Shown here piece by piece: positions 7,694-16,735 of a stretch of DNA of 37,127 bases. The position numbers were made by a program, and so were the translations under genes. How positions within the stretch are numbered: the stretch's first letter is position 1; every line of letters begins with the position of its first letter. The DNA comes from Candidatus Omnitrophota bacterium (GTDB lineage: Bacteria > Omnitrophota > Gorgyraeia > Ghiorseimicrobiales > Ghiorseimicrobiaceae): assembly GCA_030681595.1 (NCBI GenBank), contig JAUXSB010000008.1, positions 153,587 to 190,713 on the forward strand, given 5' to 3'. Under the pieces are notes generated by a model. It was given only the letters and a program-made list of their open reading frames with translations, searched no databases and was not told the DNA's origin.

Positions 7694-9127
7694 ATGAAGC
7701 TGCTTTTAGTTAATCCGCCTTATCAGATAGAAAAATATTACGGTAGGGTGGCAAAATTGGGTTTTAATTTTCCGCCCATGGCTATTTTGTGTTTGGCAGC
7801 ATACATCCGTGATAAAGGCCACGAAGTAAAAGCGTATGATTTCCAGGCAAATGAAGAAGATTTTTTTAGCTTGCTTGATGATTTTAAGCCCGATGTGGTT
7901 GGGATCACCTGCCATACCGCGTTGGTTTACAGCACTATTGATTTATCTAAAAAAATAAAACAGGTTTTAGGCGCCTGCCGTATTATTGTCGGCGGAAGCC
8001 ATCCTTCAGTAAGGCCGCAAGATTTGTTGGCCGAAGGCTCTATTGATATTGTGGTAAGAGGCGAGGGGGAATTAACCCTTCTTGAAATTTTAGAATATTT
8101 GGAAGGTAAAAAAAACCTGCCCGATATCTTGGGGATTACATATAGGGACGAGTCAGGCGCCTTAATAGCGAATGGCGATAGGCCCCTGATAAAAGATATT
8201 AACACGTTACCGATGCCCGCCTTGGATTTATTGCCGCATGACCGCTACCGCGCAAGCCCGGATATGAGGGTAGGCAAAAAAGTAATGATGCTTTCTACTG
8301 CCAGGGGTTGTCCTTATCGCTGCACTTTTTGCGCTATGAAAGAATCTTTTAGCCAAACATACAGGTCCAGAAGCGTAGAAAATATTTTTAAAGAGATTGA
8401 TTTCTATGTGCAGAATTATTCCGCAGACGGGTTATTCATTGTGGATGAACTATTTACCGCCAATAAGAAGCGCGTATTAGAATTTTGTAACTTGATGATA
8501 GAAAAGGGGTATAGCAAGTCCATAAGTTGGTGGGCGCAGACAAGGGCTGACTGTGTTGATGATGAGATGTTAAAGGTAATGCGCCAAGCCGGCTGTCGCA
8601 TGCTTTCTTTCGGCATAGAATCGGGTGTTGACCGGCTGCTTAAGAGTATCCGGAAGAATATTACCATAAAACAGGTAAAAAATGCCGTGAAGATGGTTAA
8701 TAAAGCAGGAATAGACGCGCGGGGAAGTTTTATCTTAGGGCTTCCCGGAGAGACGTTCTCTGATTCAATAAGGACGATATTATTTGGCCTTTCGCTTCCC
8801 TTGCAGAGGCTAAAATTTGGCCTGGCAACTCCTTTTCCCGGGACAGAGCTATGGGATATCGCTGTCAGGGAAGGAAAGATTAAAGAAAATGAAGATTGGG
8901 ATCGTTTTAGCCTTATGGCAGGGTATACTAAACATGAGGCCCCTTATGTACCGCAAGGCAGGACAAGCAAGCAATTAAGGACGCTGCAGTTGATCGGTAA
9001 TTTTCTTTTTTTTATAAAACCCGGTACAGTTATTAGCGTCCTAAGGTATTATGCTTCATTCGGCGATTTTAAAGGGCTATTGTTTTCATTTAAGGAATTT
9101 CTAAAGGCAACGTTCCTAAGAAAATAG
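7694..9127 (+). CDS. B12-binding domain radical SAM protein
   Basis: A 477-residue protein with an N-terminal cobalamin-binding Rossmann domain (MKLLLVNPP, FPPMAILCLAAYI, DVVGITCHT, IIVGGSHPS, VRGEGE) followed by a radical SAM domain with CxxxCxxC at Cys206, Cys210 and Cys213 (RGCPYRCTFC). The DxHxxG lower-ligand motif of methionine synthase is absent, as is usual in this family. Members include class B methylases and ring-forming or cleaving enzymes. The ATG at 7694 is chosen because GAAGGAGGAAG lies 8-10 bases before it and the B12 domain always opens with this strand; upstream in-frame starts add only a basic tail. Substrate unknown. It is one of three such proteins in the window. Confidence 0.92.
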   Translation: MKLLLVNPPYQIEKYYGRVAKLGFNFPPMAILCLAAYIRDKGHEVKAYDFQANEEDFFSLLDDFKPDVVGITCHTALVYSTIDLSKKIKQVLGACRIIVGGSHPSVRPQDLLAEGSIDIVVRGEGELTLLEILEYLEGKKNLPDILGITYRDESGALIANGDRPLIKDINTLPMPALDLLPHDRYRASPDMRVGKKVMMLSTARGCPYRCTFCAMKESFSQTYRSRSVENIFKEIDFYVQNYSADGLFIVDELFTANKKRVLEFCNLMIEKGYSKSISWWAQTRADCVDDEMLKVMRQAGCRMLSFGIESGVDRLLKSIRKNITIKQVKNAVKMVNKAGIDARGSFILGLPGETFSDSIRTILFGLSLPLQRLKFGLATPFPGTELWDIAVREGKIKENEDWDRFSLMAGYTKHEAPYVPQGRTSKQLRTLQLIGNFLFFIKPGTVISVLRYYASFGDFKGLLFSFKEFLKATFLRK

Positions 9128-9144
9128 GAAAATTTTATTACGCG

Positions 9145-10149
9145 ATGACACTTAAAGCAATCTTGAGCAACCTAATATTATCCCGTTTGGATATAGCAAG
9201 GATTAAGCGTATCTTAGGCGATACGCCGGTTTTAAGCGTATTTTTTAAGCTTATTTCGCAATCTTTAATCGATAGAGAATACCCAACACACCTTTTCCTA
9301 GAAACTACGCGGGCCTGTAACCTGCATTGTAAGTCTTGCCCGAGGAGTATATTAACTTCCGGTTACGGGCACATGAATTTCGATTTATTTAAGAAAATAA
9401 TTGATGAAGCGGGGCTATTCGGGAGAAGGAACTTTTGTTTGCATATGCTTGGCGAACCCCTCATGCATCCGGAAATTATAAAGCTCGTGGGCTATATAAA
9501 AAGCTCCCCGGTTAGGCATGCGATTCTTTTAACAACCAATGGATATTTTTTAGACGCGCCTAAGGCGAAAGCGTTGATAGAGAATAGAGTGGATAAGATA
9601 GTGGTAAGTATTTTTTCTTTGCGTAAAGACCGCCTTAATTCGTTAACCGGCAATACCGATATAACAAAAGTAGTGGATAATATAAGTTCCGCGGCTATGT
9701 TAAATAAACAGTTAAGCGGTAAAACAAATATTTATATCCGTTTTCTTCTACATCCGGAAAATCAGGATGAATTAGAAAGCGTAAGCGCTTTGGCAAAGCG
9801 TATCGGAGTTCATCTGGAAGTTAGGGCCACGCATAATTATAGCGGTCTTATTACGGATAATTCAAGCAAAGAAGTAACGCCAGGGAAGCGCTACCCTTGT
9901 TATCATCCGTGGTTTTCGCCGGCGATTACATGGGATGGCAAGGTTGTTTTATGCTGCAATGATTGGAATTATTCTGAAATTTTAGGCGATGCCACTAAGG
10001 ATACGGTAGCAAACATATGGCAGGGTAGCAGGATAAAAGAGCTAAGGAAGCTGCATCTTAAAGGGCGTTATGATGAAATTAACCTATGCAAGGCTTGCAA
10101 TGTCTGGAGCCTTTATCCGGATATATTTTTTAAAATGCAAAAAAGCTAG
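9145..10149 (+). CDS. Radical SAM protein with SPASM-like C terminus
   Basis: A 334-residue protein with CxxxCxxC at Cys58, Cys62 and Cys65 (TRACNLHCKSCPRS). The SAM-binding motif is degenerate: the usual GGEP is replaced by HMLGEPLMHPE. The C terminus carries clustered cysteines (YPCYHPW, VLCCNDW, NLCKACNVW) with the order expected for a SPASM auxiliary cluster. It follows the B12-binding radical SAM gene by 17 bases and precedes a methyltransferase by 9, so the three may act on one substrate. An N-terminal extension of about 45 residues precedes the barrel. Function beyond radical chemistry cannot be assigned. Confidence 0.88.
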   Translation: MTLKAILSNLILSRLDIARIKRILGDTPVLSVFFKLISQSLIDREYPTHLFLETTRACNLHCKSCPRSILTSGYGHMNFDLFKKIIDEAGLFGRRNFCLHMLGEPLMHPEIIKLVGYIKSSPVRHAILLTTNGYFLDAPKAKALIENRVDKIVVSIFSLRKDRLNSLTGNTDITKVVDNISSAAMLNKQLSGKTNIYIRFLLHPENQDELESVSALAKRIGVHLEVRATHNYSGLITDNSSKEVTPGKRYPCYHPWFSPAITWDGKVVLCCNDWNYSEILGDATKDTVANIWQGSRIKELRKLHLKGRYDEINLCKACNVWSLYPDIFFKMQKS

Positions 10150-10158
10150 CTATAAAAA

Positions 10159-10917
10159 ATGGAACCTAAAGAACACAGAGAGCTTTATAAACTGGAAGAT
10201 GATTATTGGTGGTTTAAGGCAAAGCGCCGTCTGGCACTTAGCGTTGTTAACAGGTTAAAGAAAAAACAACATAGTCGCGTTTGTTTATTGGATGTAGGCT
10301 GCGGGACGGGCGCAATTTTGCAAGCGCTAGAGAAGTTTACTTATAGCGTCGGCATGGAAAAATACCCGGAGGCTTTAAAGTTCTGCCGCCAGAGAAAGAT
10401 TAACCGGCTGGTAAATGCCGCGACAGAAGACCTCCCCTTTAAGAAGGGTTCCTTTGATATAGTATTAGCCATGGATGTTTTAGAGCATTTAGATAGCCAT
10501 TCTAAAGTTTTAGATGAATTATCGCGTGTCAGTAAAGAAGGAGCAAGTTTGATTGTCCATGTCCCGGCGTTTATGTTTTTTTGGAGCGATCACGACCTTG
10601 CGGTTGGGCATAAAAGAAGGTATAGCGCGAAAATGCTTATTGAGCTTTTGGAAAAACATAATTTTAAGGTTAAATTTATAAATTACCGGCTTTTTTCTTT
10701 CTTTATCTTAGGGGTGGTGAGAAAATATTATATTATGATTAGGAAGATGTTAGCTCGCGATAAGAGCGTTAAGTCGCACAGGCCGCCCGCCCCCGGCATG
10801 ATAAACGCGATTCTTTATAATATCATAAGAGTAGAAGACTTTATCTCCGGCTTCGTGCGCCTGCCGTTTGGTTTATCTATTTTATGTATCGCGGAAGCTA
10901 AGCCTGATAAAAAATAA
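10159..10917 (+). CDS. Class I SAM-dependent methyltransferase
   Basis: A 252-residue protein with the class I motif I LLDVGCGTGAIL (residues 43-54), the acidic VGMEKYPEAL strand, and the post-II block FDIVLAMDVLEHLDSH. The N terminus (EHRELYKLEDDYWWFKAKRR) is the E..hWWf..rR signature of a methyltransferase group common in polysaccharide loci. The last 80 residues contain short hydrophobic stretches that may touch the membrane. The likely role is O- or N-methylation of a sugar or lipid-linked intermediate; the acceptor is unknown. Confidence 0.88.
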   Translation: MEPKEHRELYKLEDDYWWFKAKRRLALSVVNRLKKKQHSRVCLLDVGCGTGAILQALEKFTYSVGMEKYPEALKFCRQRKINRLVNAATEDLPFKKGSFDIVLAMDVLEHLDSHSKVLDELSRVSKEGASLIVHVPAFMFFWSDHDLAVGHKRRYSAKMLIELLEKHNFKVKFINYRLFSFFILGVVRKYYIMIRKMLARDKSVKSHRPPAPGMINAILYNIIRVEDFISGFVRLPFGLSILCIAEAKPDKK

Positions 10918-10921
10918 GCCC

Positions 10922-12652
10922 ATGCTTAAAAAAATTAATTTTTTAGTGTTCGCAGCCGTTGTTATAAACTTAGTGCTGAATATTTACGGAAATACCTGGG
11001 GCCTTCCTTTTCGTTGGCATGCCGATGAAAGCGTTGTTAACACGCTGCATATGGCAGGGCAAAAAACCCTGATTGATCCGATAGGAGAGTTCCTCAAGCC
11101 CACAGGGTACAACATATTTTTATTGATAACTTTCATTCCGGCTTATGTTTTTTTAAAAATCGTTAATTACCCTTTAGGCGAACTAGGACAGGCGGCATTG
11201 GTCTCCTGGAATAATGTAGCGATTAAGTTTCCTGATTTCGCCGGAGGTATTTACCTATATGCGAGAGTAGTTTCTGCGGTATTGGGTGCTCTTTGCGTAT
11301 ATTTGATTTATCTCTTGGGCAGGGAGATGTATGAAGAGAAGGCAGGGGTATTTTCCGCTGTCTTTTTAGCGATCAGTATGGGTTTTATCGCGGTGAATCA
11401 TTTTGCCCAGTATGTTTCATTGCTCAATTTATTAATTATATTAGTCTTGCTGCTATGCGTTAAGGCGCAGAAATCTGATTCCGCGGCTGACATGCGAAAA
11501 TTATTATTTTCCGCTTTTTTATTTTCCGGCTTTGCGGCCTCTGTCCATATAAACGCGCCTTTATTGTTATTGCCGCTATCCTTAACTTTTATTTATAGTT
11601 TTAACAAATTAGCCAATAAATTTAGTTTAAAGGTTTTGATATTGTTTGGCTGCGGATTGGCCTACATTACAGGGATACTTTTAGGTACTCCTTCTTTGCT
11701 GACTAATCTTAAGGATTACCTTTCCGGCACCGCGTACGGAGGGATAGTTTCCGCTAATACAATATTTGGTAGCGCGCCTATATTCATTGGGCCGGTTAAT
11801 TATTTTTTTGAAGTGCTGTCCATATTCGGATTACCGATATTCTGTTTGGTCTGTTTGGGGTTAGCACGTTGGATTTTTTCGCCGGCTGATATTTCCCGGC
11901 CCCAGATAACCGTCTGTAGTTTTATTTTGAGCTACTATTTCATAATGACAGTATTAAATCAGGATAAGTATCCGCAGGATAAATATATCATCGCGATCAT
12001 TCCTTTATTGGCTATTTTCGCGGGTAAGTTTGCGAGCGATCTAATTAAGGCGCGCGCCTTTCCCCGCGCCGCGAAATTTTTATTTTTTTCTTTAATCATC
12101 ACTTATTCCATTTTTTATTCCATAAAAGCCGACCGGTATTTCCTATCCGGCGATACAAGGTACGCATCAACTAAGTGGGTATACCAAAATGTGCCATCGG
12201 GTGCCAAACTTGAAGTTTTTGACCAGCTAGACTATGTTTTGTCCAGTTCCCTAATTAAAGAGTATGAAATAATTTATTTAGGTAGGAGTTCAAAGAAATT
12301 TTACGGTAAGAACTTTTTTAAGTGGAATAAAGTAGCGGGTAGGGAAGATTATATGAAGATGATTAGTGAGAATGATTCATCTTCCGACTACATTATTATT
12401 GATTTAAACGATGTGAAAGGGTTTCTTGCCTCGGACAGCGTTTCTCATATAGCCTGGTTAAATGAGTATGTGAGGGCTCTTTTCAGGAATCAGAAGAATT
12501 ACCGGTTAGTTAAAAAGTTTGAGCCGCAGAATAAGAAAATCGAGAATAATTACGGCTTAGTTTATTTTAAAAATATGCTTTGGGATCCTATCCCGTGTTA
12601 TCGTACCACGGCGAATACAATCTATATTTTTAAAAAGATTGGTTTTAATTAA
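10922..12652 (+). CDS. GT39/PMT-family membrane glycosyltransferase
   Basis: A 576-residue, roughly eleven-helix protein. The first periplasmic loop has TWGLPFRWHADES with the catalytic-type acidic pair Asp35-Glu36, the signature of PMT/ArnT-like enzymes that use polyprenyl-phosphate sugars. The last 150 residues or so form a soluble outer domain (from about SIKADRYFLSGDTRY). The ATG at 10922 is four bases past the previous stop and gives the expected N-terminal helix; a TTG at 10868 would add a tail inside the upstream gene. Acceptor and sugar unknown. Confidence 0.85.
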   Translation: MLKKINFLVFAAVVINLVLNIYGNTWGLPFRWHADESVVNTLHMAGQKTLIDPIGEFLKPTGYNIFLLITFIPAYVFLKIVNYPLGELGQAALVSWNNVAIKFPDFAGGIYLYARVVSAVLGALCVYLIYLLGREMYEEKAGVFSAVFLAISMGFIAVNHFAQYVSLLNLLIILVLLLCVKAQKSDSAADMRKLLFSAFLFSGFAASVHINAPLLLLPLSLTFIYSFNKLANKFSLKVLILFGCGLAYITGILLGTPSLLTNLKDYLSGTAYGGIVSANTIFGSAPIFIGPVNYFFEVLSIFGLPIFCLVCLGLARWIFSPADISRPQITVCSFILSYYFIMTVLNQDKYPQDKYIIAIIPLLAIFAGKFASDLIKARAFPRAAKFLFFSLIITYSIFYSIKADRYFLSGDTRYASTKWVYQNVPSGAKLEVFDQLDYVLSSSLIKEYEIIYLGRSSKKFYGKNFFKWNKVAGREDYMKMISENDSSSDYIIIDLNDVKGFLASDSVSHIAWLNEYVRALFRNQKNYRLVKKFEPQNKKIENNYGLVYFKNMLWDPIPCYRTTANTIYIFKKIGFN

Positions 12653-12656
12653 GAAT

Positions 12657-14021
12657 ATGCCGAATAAATTGCCATACAAATATATAATATTGGGAATTCT
12701 GTTTGGGATTATCTGTTTTTTAAAGCCGATTATTTTTTTGCTCGTTTCTATAGTCGCCATTTTTATGGTTTTTATATCGGGAACAGATAGCTCGGATAGG
12801 ATTGTTTTAAGAAGGTTAGTCATCGTAGCACTTGTCTCGCGTTTTTTATTTACGGCGATTGCCATTTTTTCCGTTCCCGCCTTAGAAGGGCACTTTAAAG
12901 GCGCGTTTATGGAAAACGTAATAGGCCATAACCTCCAGTTGTTCAGGGATTTTCATCGTGAAATTCTAAATGGGCGGCATCTCGCGGATTATTTTTTAGG
13001 TAAATACGCAGACGCGCCGATGAAGGAAGTAGCGCATTCCGGGGCGACAACTTTTTTGAATGTTGGCGCGTATTTTAGGGCGTGGCTAAATTTGATTTTT
13101 GGCGAATCCATATTGAATTCATTTGTTTTTCCCTTGATCTCTGTTGTTACGGTAATTTTCGCTTATTATCTGGCTAAGGAGATTTTTAACAGGAAAGCGG
13201 CTGTCGTTTTTTCATCCATGATGGCAGTTTTGCCTTCGTTTGTGGTATGGTCATGTATAAATATGCGCACTTCAATAGGTATTATTGCGATGCTGATCTC
13301 GGGTTATGGGCTTATTAAATTTTCCAAAGAAAACAATTTTAAATTTCTTATATATTTAATATTTGGCGCAAGCATGATTAATTTTGCTAAAGACAAATTT
13401 TTTGTCCCGTTTATCGCGATAATCCCTTGGTTATTGTTTTTATGTTTTAAAATTAAATTTTGGAAGAAAGTGATCGTTTCAATTTTGATGTTTGTGTTGG
13501 TCGCCTGCGCGGTAGAAAGAATACCGTTTGCCCGCAATCGGGTGCAAAGCCTGTTTGTGGATATGTTGTCCCGCCAGAAGAGCTTTGCGGTATATGAACA
13601 CGGAAGCAATTACGCGATATACGACGATTTTTTTTATCAGCAAGATTTAAAGAAAGTCGGATATGTTTCACCGTTGGTTTTCATAAAAGCTTTGCCTAAG
13701 GGCGTGGCCTATTTGTTGTTTTCTCCTTTTCCATGGAAAATTAATAATCAGCTAAGGTTATTTTCATACCCGCAGATTATATTATGGTATTTTTTATTTT
13801 TATTTTCCTTGGTTGGGATATTGCTAGGGCTGCGCTATAGGCTGCAGATGGTATTGCCAATTTTAATATTTTCCGCCTACTGGATTATTTTACTGGCTCT
13901 TACAATGGGCAATGAAGGCATTGCTGCCCGCCAAAGAGACCTGGTTCTGCCGTTTTTTTATTTATTTGCTAGCGCGGCAATCTTGCATTTTTTAGGGAAA
14001 GATTTCCTGGAACTAAAATAA
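12657..14021 (+). CDS. Second GT39-like/GT-C membrane protein
   Basis: A 454-residue hydrophobic protein with about ten helices. The block FVFPLISVVTVIFAYYLAKEIFNRKAAVV matches the middle of GT39-type enzymes (helix followed by a short basic turn), and NMRTSIGIIAMLISGYGLI fits the next helix pair. The catalytic acidic pair is not obvious; FRDFHREIL in the first outer loop is a candidate. The ATG at 12657 is preferred over the TTG at 12639 because it opens outside the previous gene, four bases after its stop. The annotation is weaker than for the preceding gene: it could be an O-antigen-polymerase-like protein, though the spacing of helices favours GT-C. Confidence 0.65.
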   Translation: MPNKLPYKYIILGILFGIICFLKPIIFLLVSIVAIFMVFISGTDSSDRIVLRRLVIVALVSRFLFTAIAIFSVPALEGHFKGAFMENVIGHNLQLFRDFHREILNGRHLADYFLGKYADAPMKEVAHSGATTFLNVGAYFRAWLNLIFGESILNSFVFPLISVVTVIFAYYLAKEIFNRKAAVVFSSMMAVLPSFVVWSCINMRTSIGIIAMLISGYGLIKFSKENNFKFLIYLIFGASMINFAKDKFFVPFIAIIPWLLFLCFKIKFWKKVIVSILMFVLVACAVERIPFARNRVQSLFVDMLSRQKSFAVYEHGSNYAIYDDFFYQQDLKKVGYVSPLVFIKALPKGVAYLLFSPFPWKINNQLRLFSYPQIILWYFLFLFSLVGILLGLRYRLQMVLPILIFSAYWIILLALTMGNEGIAARQRDLVLPFFYLFASAAILHFLGKDFLELK

Positions 14022-14022
14022 A

Positions 14023-15498
14023 ATGAAGATTTTATTAGTGAATACACCAATCCGTTTTAACTCCTGGCAAAACCTGGAAATGCCATTGGGCATTGCCTAT
14101 ATTGCCGCCGAACTTGAAAAGTGCCGTCATCAGGTTACGATTAAAGACTATGAGGTCGAATTTTTTAGCACCGAGCAGCTAGAGAAGGAGGTAAGCGATT
14201 TTAATCCGGATATCATTGGTATTTCGTTTAGGTCTTCTTCTTATGGCGCGGCAAAGAAAATCGCAGCCTTCATTAAATCAATAAAGCCTGATATTTATAT
14301 TGTTTTAGGCGGCCATCATGCCAGTGCTTTTAGTAAGGAAACACTAATGGACATTCCTGCTGATTTTGTGGTGAGAGGCGAAGGCGAATATGTAATGAGG
14401 GATTTAGTCGAGATGATTAGTAAAAAAGGTGATTTCGCAAAGATTCCCGGCCTTGCGTACCGCTTTAACGGCCAGATTATCGACAATCCTCCGGCAGAAA
14501 ATATAGCGGATTTAGATAGCATAAGTTTTCCGGCATGGCATTTATTACCGATAGATAAATACGTTACCGGCTCAATTCTTACCAGCCGGGGTTGTCCGTT
14601 TGATTGTATATATTGCGATAAAGGCGTATCAACAAGGAAGGTGCGTTTTAGGTCGATTGAGAATATTTATAATGAAATCGGCGCGTTTGAGAAAAGATAT
14701 AAAAAGGGCAGGATTTATTTTATCGACGACTATTTCTTTTTGCATAAAGAACGCCTAAAGAGCCTTTTTTCCCTTATTTTAAAAAATAGCGAAGTTAAAA
14801 TCCGCTGGTATTGCCAGGCAAGGGTTGACGGGGTTAAGGATATAGAGCTCCTTAAGCAGGCTAAAAAGTGCGGCTGCGAAATGATTATTTACGGAGTTGA
14901 AACCGGTGATGAAGAAGAACTGAAATATATCAACAAGAAGTCCGGGCTTGCGCAGGCAGAAGAAGCAATAAAAAATACGCGAAAGGCGGGTATTAAAGCA
15001 AGAGCCAACTTTATGATTGGTTTTCCTGTTTCTACGGTTAAAACCGTAAGCAACTCTATCCGTTTTGCCAAAAAGTTGAATGCCGACCTTTACAGGTTCT
15101 TTGTTGTTTCGCCTTTACCGAATACTGTTTTATGGGATAGGGTTATAGCGCAACACCCTGAGATCGCAAAAGAAGCCTGGGATAAATTCGATTTTTACAG
15201 TGCTAGCTTTGATACCGCAGGGATAAGAAAAGAAGATTTGGTAAAATACGTATTAGCCGGCTACGTTTATGTGCTAAAAAACAGGGTATTATTCGAGCTA
15301 ACCATCGGCCTTATTCCGCGCTTGTTTAAACTACTTTTTCTCTTTATTAAGACGAGAAGAATCAGGGGAAACCTGTCTAAGGCTTTCCCTTCAAGCGTAA
15401 ATCTTTTTCTGGAAGAATGGTTTATTATGCGCCATATTCCGCATAAAGATAGGTTAACTTATTTAAAAGAGATGCTTGTTATTGCAGGCAAGTTTTAG
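14023..15498 (+). CDS. B12-binding domain radical SAM protein
   Basis: A 491-residue protein with an N-terminal cobalamin-binding domain (MKILLVNTP, PLGIAYIAAEL, DIIGISFRSSSYG, IVLGGHHAS, VVRGEGE) and a radical SAM domain with CxxxCxxC at Cys191, Cys195 and Cys198 (TSRGCPFDCIYC). The barrel continues through IYFIDDYFFLHKERL and YGVETGDEEEL. The C-terminal 100 residues are basic and partly hydrophobic, as in membrane-associated members that act on lipids. It starts one base after the preceding stop. Substrate unknown; class B methyl transfer is the commonest known reaction of this architecture. Confidence 0.92.
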   Translation: MKILLVNTPIRFNSWQNLEMPLGIAYIAAELEKCRHQVTIKDYEVEFFSTEQLEKEVSDFNPDIIGISFRSSSYGAAKKIAAFIKSIKPDIYIVLGGHHASAFSKETLMDIPADFVVRGEGEYVMRDLVEMISKKGDFAKIPGLAYRFNGQIIDNPPAENIADLDSISFPAWHLLPIDKYVTGSILTSRGCPFDCIYCDKGVSTRKVRFRSIENIYNEIGAFEKRYKKGRIYFIDDYFFLHKERLKSLFSLILKNSEVKIRWYCQARVDGVKDIELLKQAKKCGCEMIIYGVETGDEEELKYINKKSGLAQAEEAIKNTRKAGIKARANFMIGFPVSTVKTVSNSIRFAKKLNADLYRFFVVSPLPNTVLWDRVIAQHPEIAKEAWDKFDFYSASFDTAGIRKEDLVKYVLAGYVYVLKNRVLFELTIGLIPRLFKLLFLFIKTRRIRGNLSKAFPSSVNLFLEEWFIMRHIPHKDRLTYLKEMLVIAGKF

Positions 15499-15511
15499 CA
15501 GGGTTAATTCA

Positions 15512-16735
15512 ATGGCAAACAAAAGTAACATCTTATACATTAGCTACTTAGGCATGTCGGAGGCGATACCGAAATCTCAAGTGTTGCCTTATCTTTTACG
15601 GCTGTCTGAATATTATAAGATTCATTTGCTGAGTTTCGAAAAAAAAGAATTAATAAGAAATAACCACGATGAGTTTAAAAATGTGGAAAGGCAGTTAAAA
15701 GAGAAGAAAATAACCTGGCACAGGCTCCGTTACCATAAGAACCCCAGGATCATTTCTTCTTTTTTTGATATTTTTATAGGTACTGTGTATGCTTTTTATA
15801 TCGTTATCCGCTATAGAGTATCAATGGTCCATGCCCGTTCGAATGTGCCTATTGGCATCGGTTTTATATTAAAAATATTTACCCGCATTAAGTTGCTTTA
15901 TGACCGGCGCGGTATAATGGCAAAAGACCATATTGAACATAGCGCCTGGAAAGAGGAGGGATGGCTTTATCGCCTCGCAATTTATTTTGAAAATATAGCG
16001 ATTAAAAAAAGCGATACGATAGTTGTTTTATCGGAAAAGATGAACATCTATTTAAAGGATAATCTTAAAAACAATAATTTGATTACAACTATTCCTTGCT
16101 GCATTGATATTAATAAATTCCAGTATAACCAGGCTGCAAGAGCCGAATTGCGAAACAAGCTTGGCTTGGGACAGAAGTTTATATTAGCCTATAGCGGATC
16201 CGTAGGGACTTATAATCTTTTGGATGAAATGTTTGATTTTTTTAAAGTACTGCGCGTTTTTATCCCTGATTCGCATTTTCTTATTCTTACGCAGAATAAG
16301 GATGTGGTGTCTGATTCACTTCTGAAGAGGGGTGATATCAATAAGACGGAAGTTACACTGATGAGTGCCGCTGGCGACGACATGCCGTTATATCTATCAG
16401 TTGCGGATGCGGCCTTGGCTTTTAGGAGGGATTCGCCTACCGCGATAGCCGCCTCTCCCACTAAACTGGGAGAATATCTTGCTTGCGGCCTTCCGGTTAT
16501 ATCAATGTCAAAAATCGGGGATGTCGCAGAGATCCTTGCTGCCAATAAAATCGGCATAGCCATAGATAGCTATAACGAAGACGAATACAAAAAAGCAATT
16601 AGCGGGCTGATCTTTTTATTTAAAGAAGAAAAAGCGCTGAGCCAGCGTTGCCGTAAGTTTGCCGAAGATTTCTTTTCTTTAGAACGCGGTGTCTCTCTTT
16701 ATCGCCAAATTTATGATTGTTTAACTAAAAGATGA
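15512..16735 (+). CDS. GT4 family glycosyltransferase
   Basis: A 407-residue GT-B enzyme. The donor-binding C-terminal half shows the GT4 layout: LAYSGSVGTYNLLDEMF, a central HFLILTQNKD strand, then SPTKLGEYLACGLPVISMSKIGDVAEIL, whose glutamate binds the nucleotide sugar. The N-terminal half (SYLGMSEAIPKSQVLPYLLRL) is acceptor-side. A GCAGGG Shine-Dalgarno precedes the ATG at 15512; an earlier in-frame start lies inside the upstream gene. It should be cytoplasmic or membrane-peripheral and extend the lipid-linked glycan. Sugar and linkage unknown. Confidence 0.88.
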   Translation: MANKSNILYISYLGMSEAIPKSQVLPYLLRLSEYYKIHLLSFEKKELIRNNHDEFKNVERQLKEKKITWHRLRYHKNPRIISSFFDIFIGTVYAFYIVIRYRVSMVHARSNVPIGIGFILKIFTRIKLLYDRRGIMAKDHIEHSAWKEEGWLYRLAIYFENIAIKKSDTIVVLSEKMNIYLKDNLKNNNLITTIPCCIDINKFQYNQAARAELRNKLGLGQKFILAYSGSVGTYNLLDEMFDFFKVLRVFIPDSHFLILTQNKDVVSDSLLKRGDINKTEVTLMSAAGDDMPLYLSVADAALAFRRDSPTAIAASPTKLGEYLACGLPVISMSKIGDVAEILAANKIGIAIDSYNEDEYKKAISGLIFLFKEEKALSQRCRKFAEDFFSLERGVSLYRQIYDCLTKR

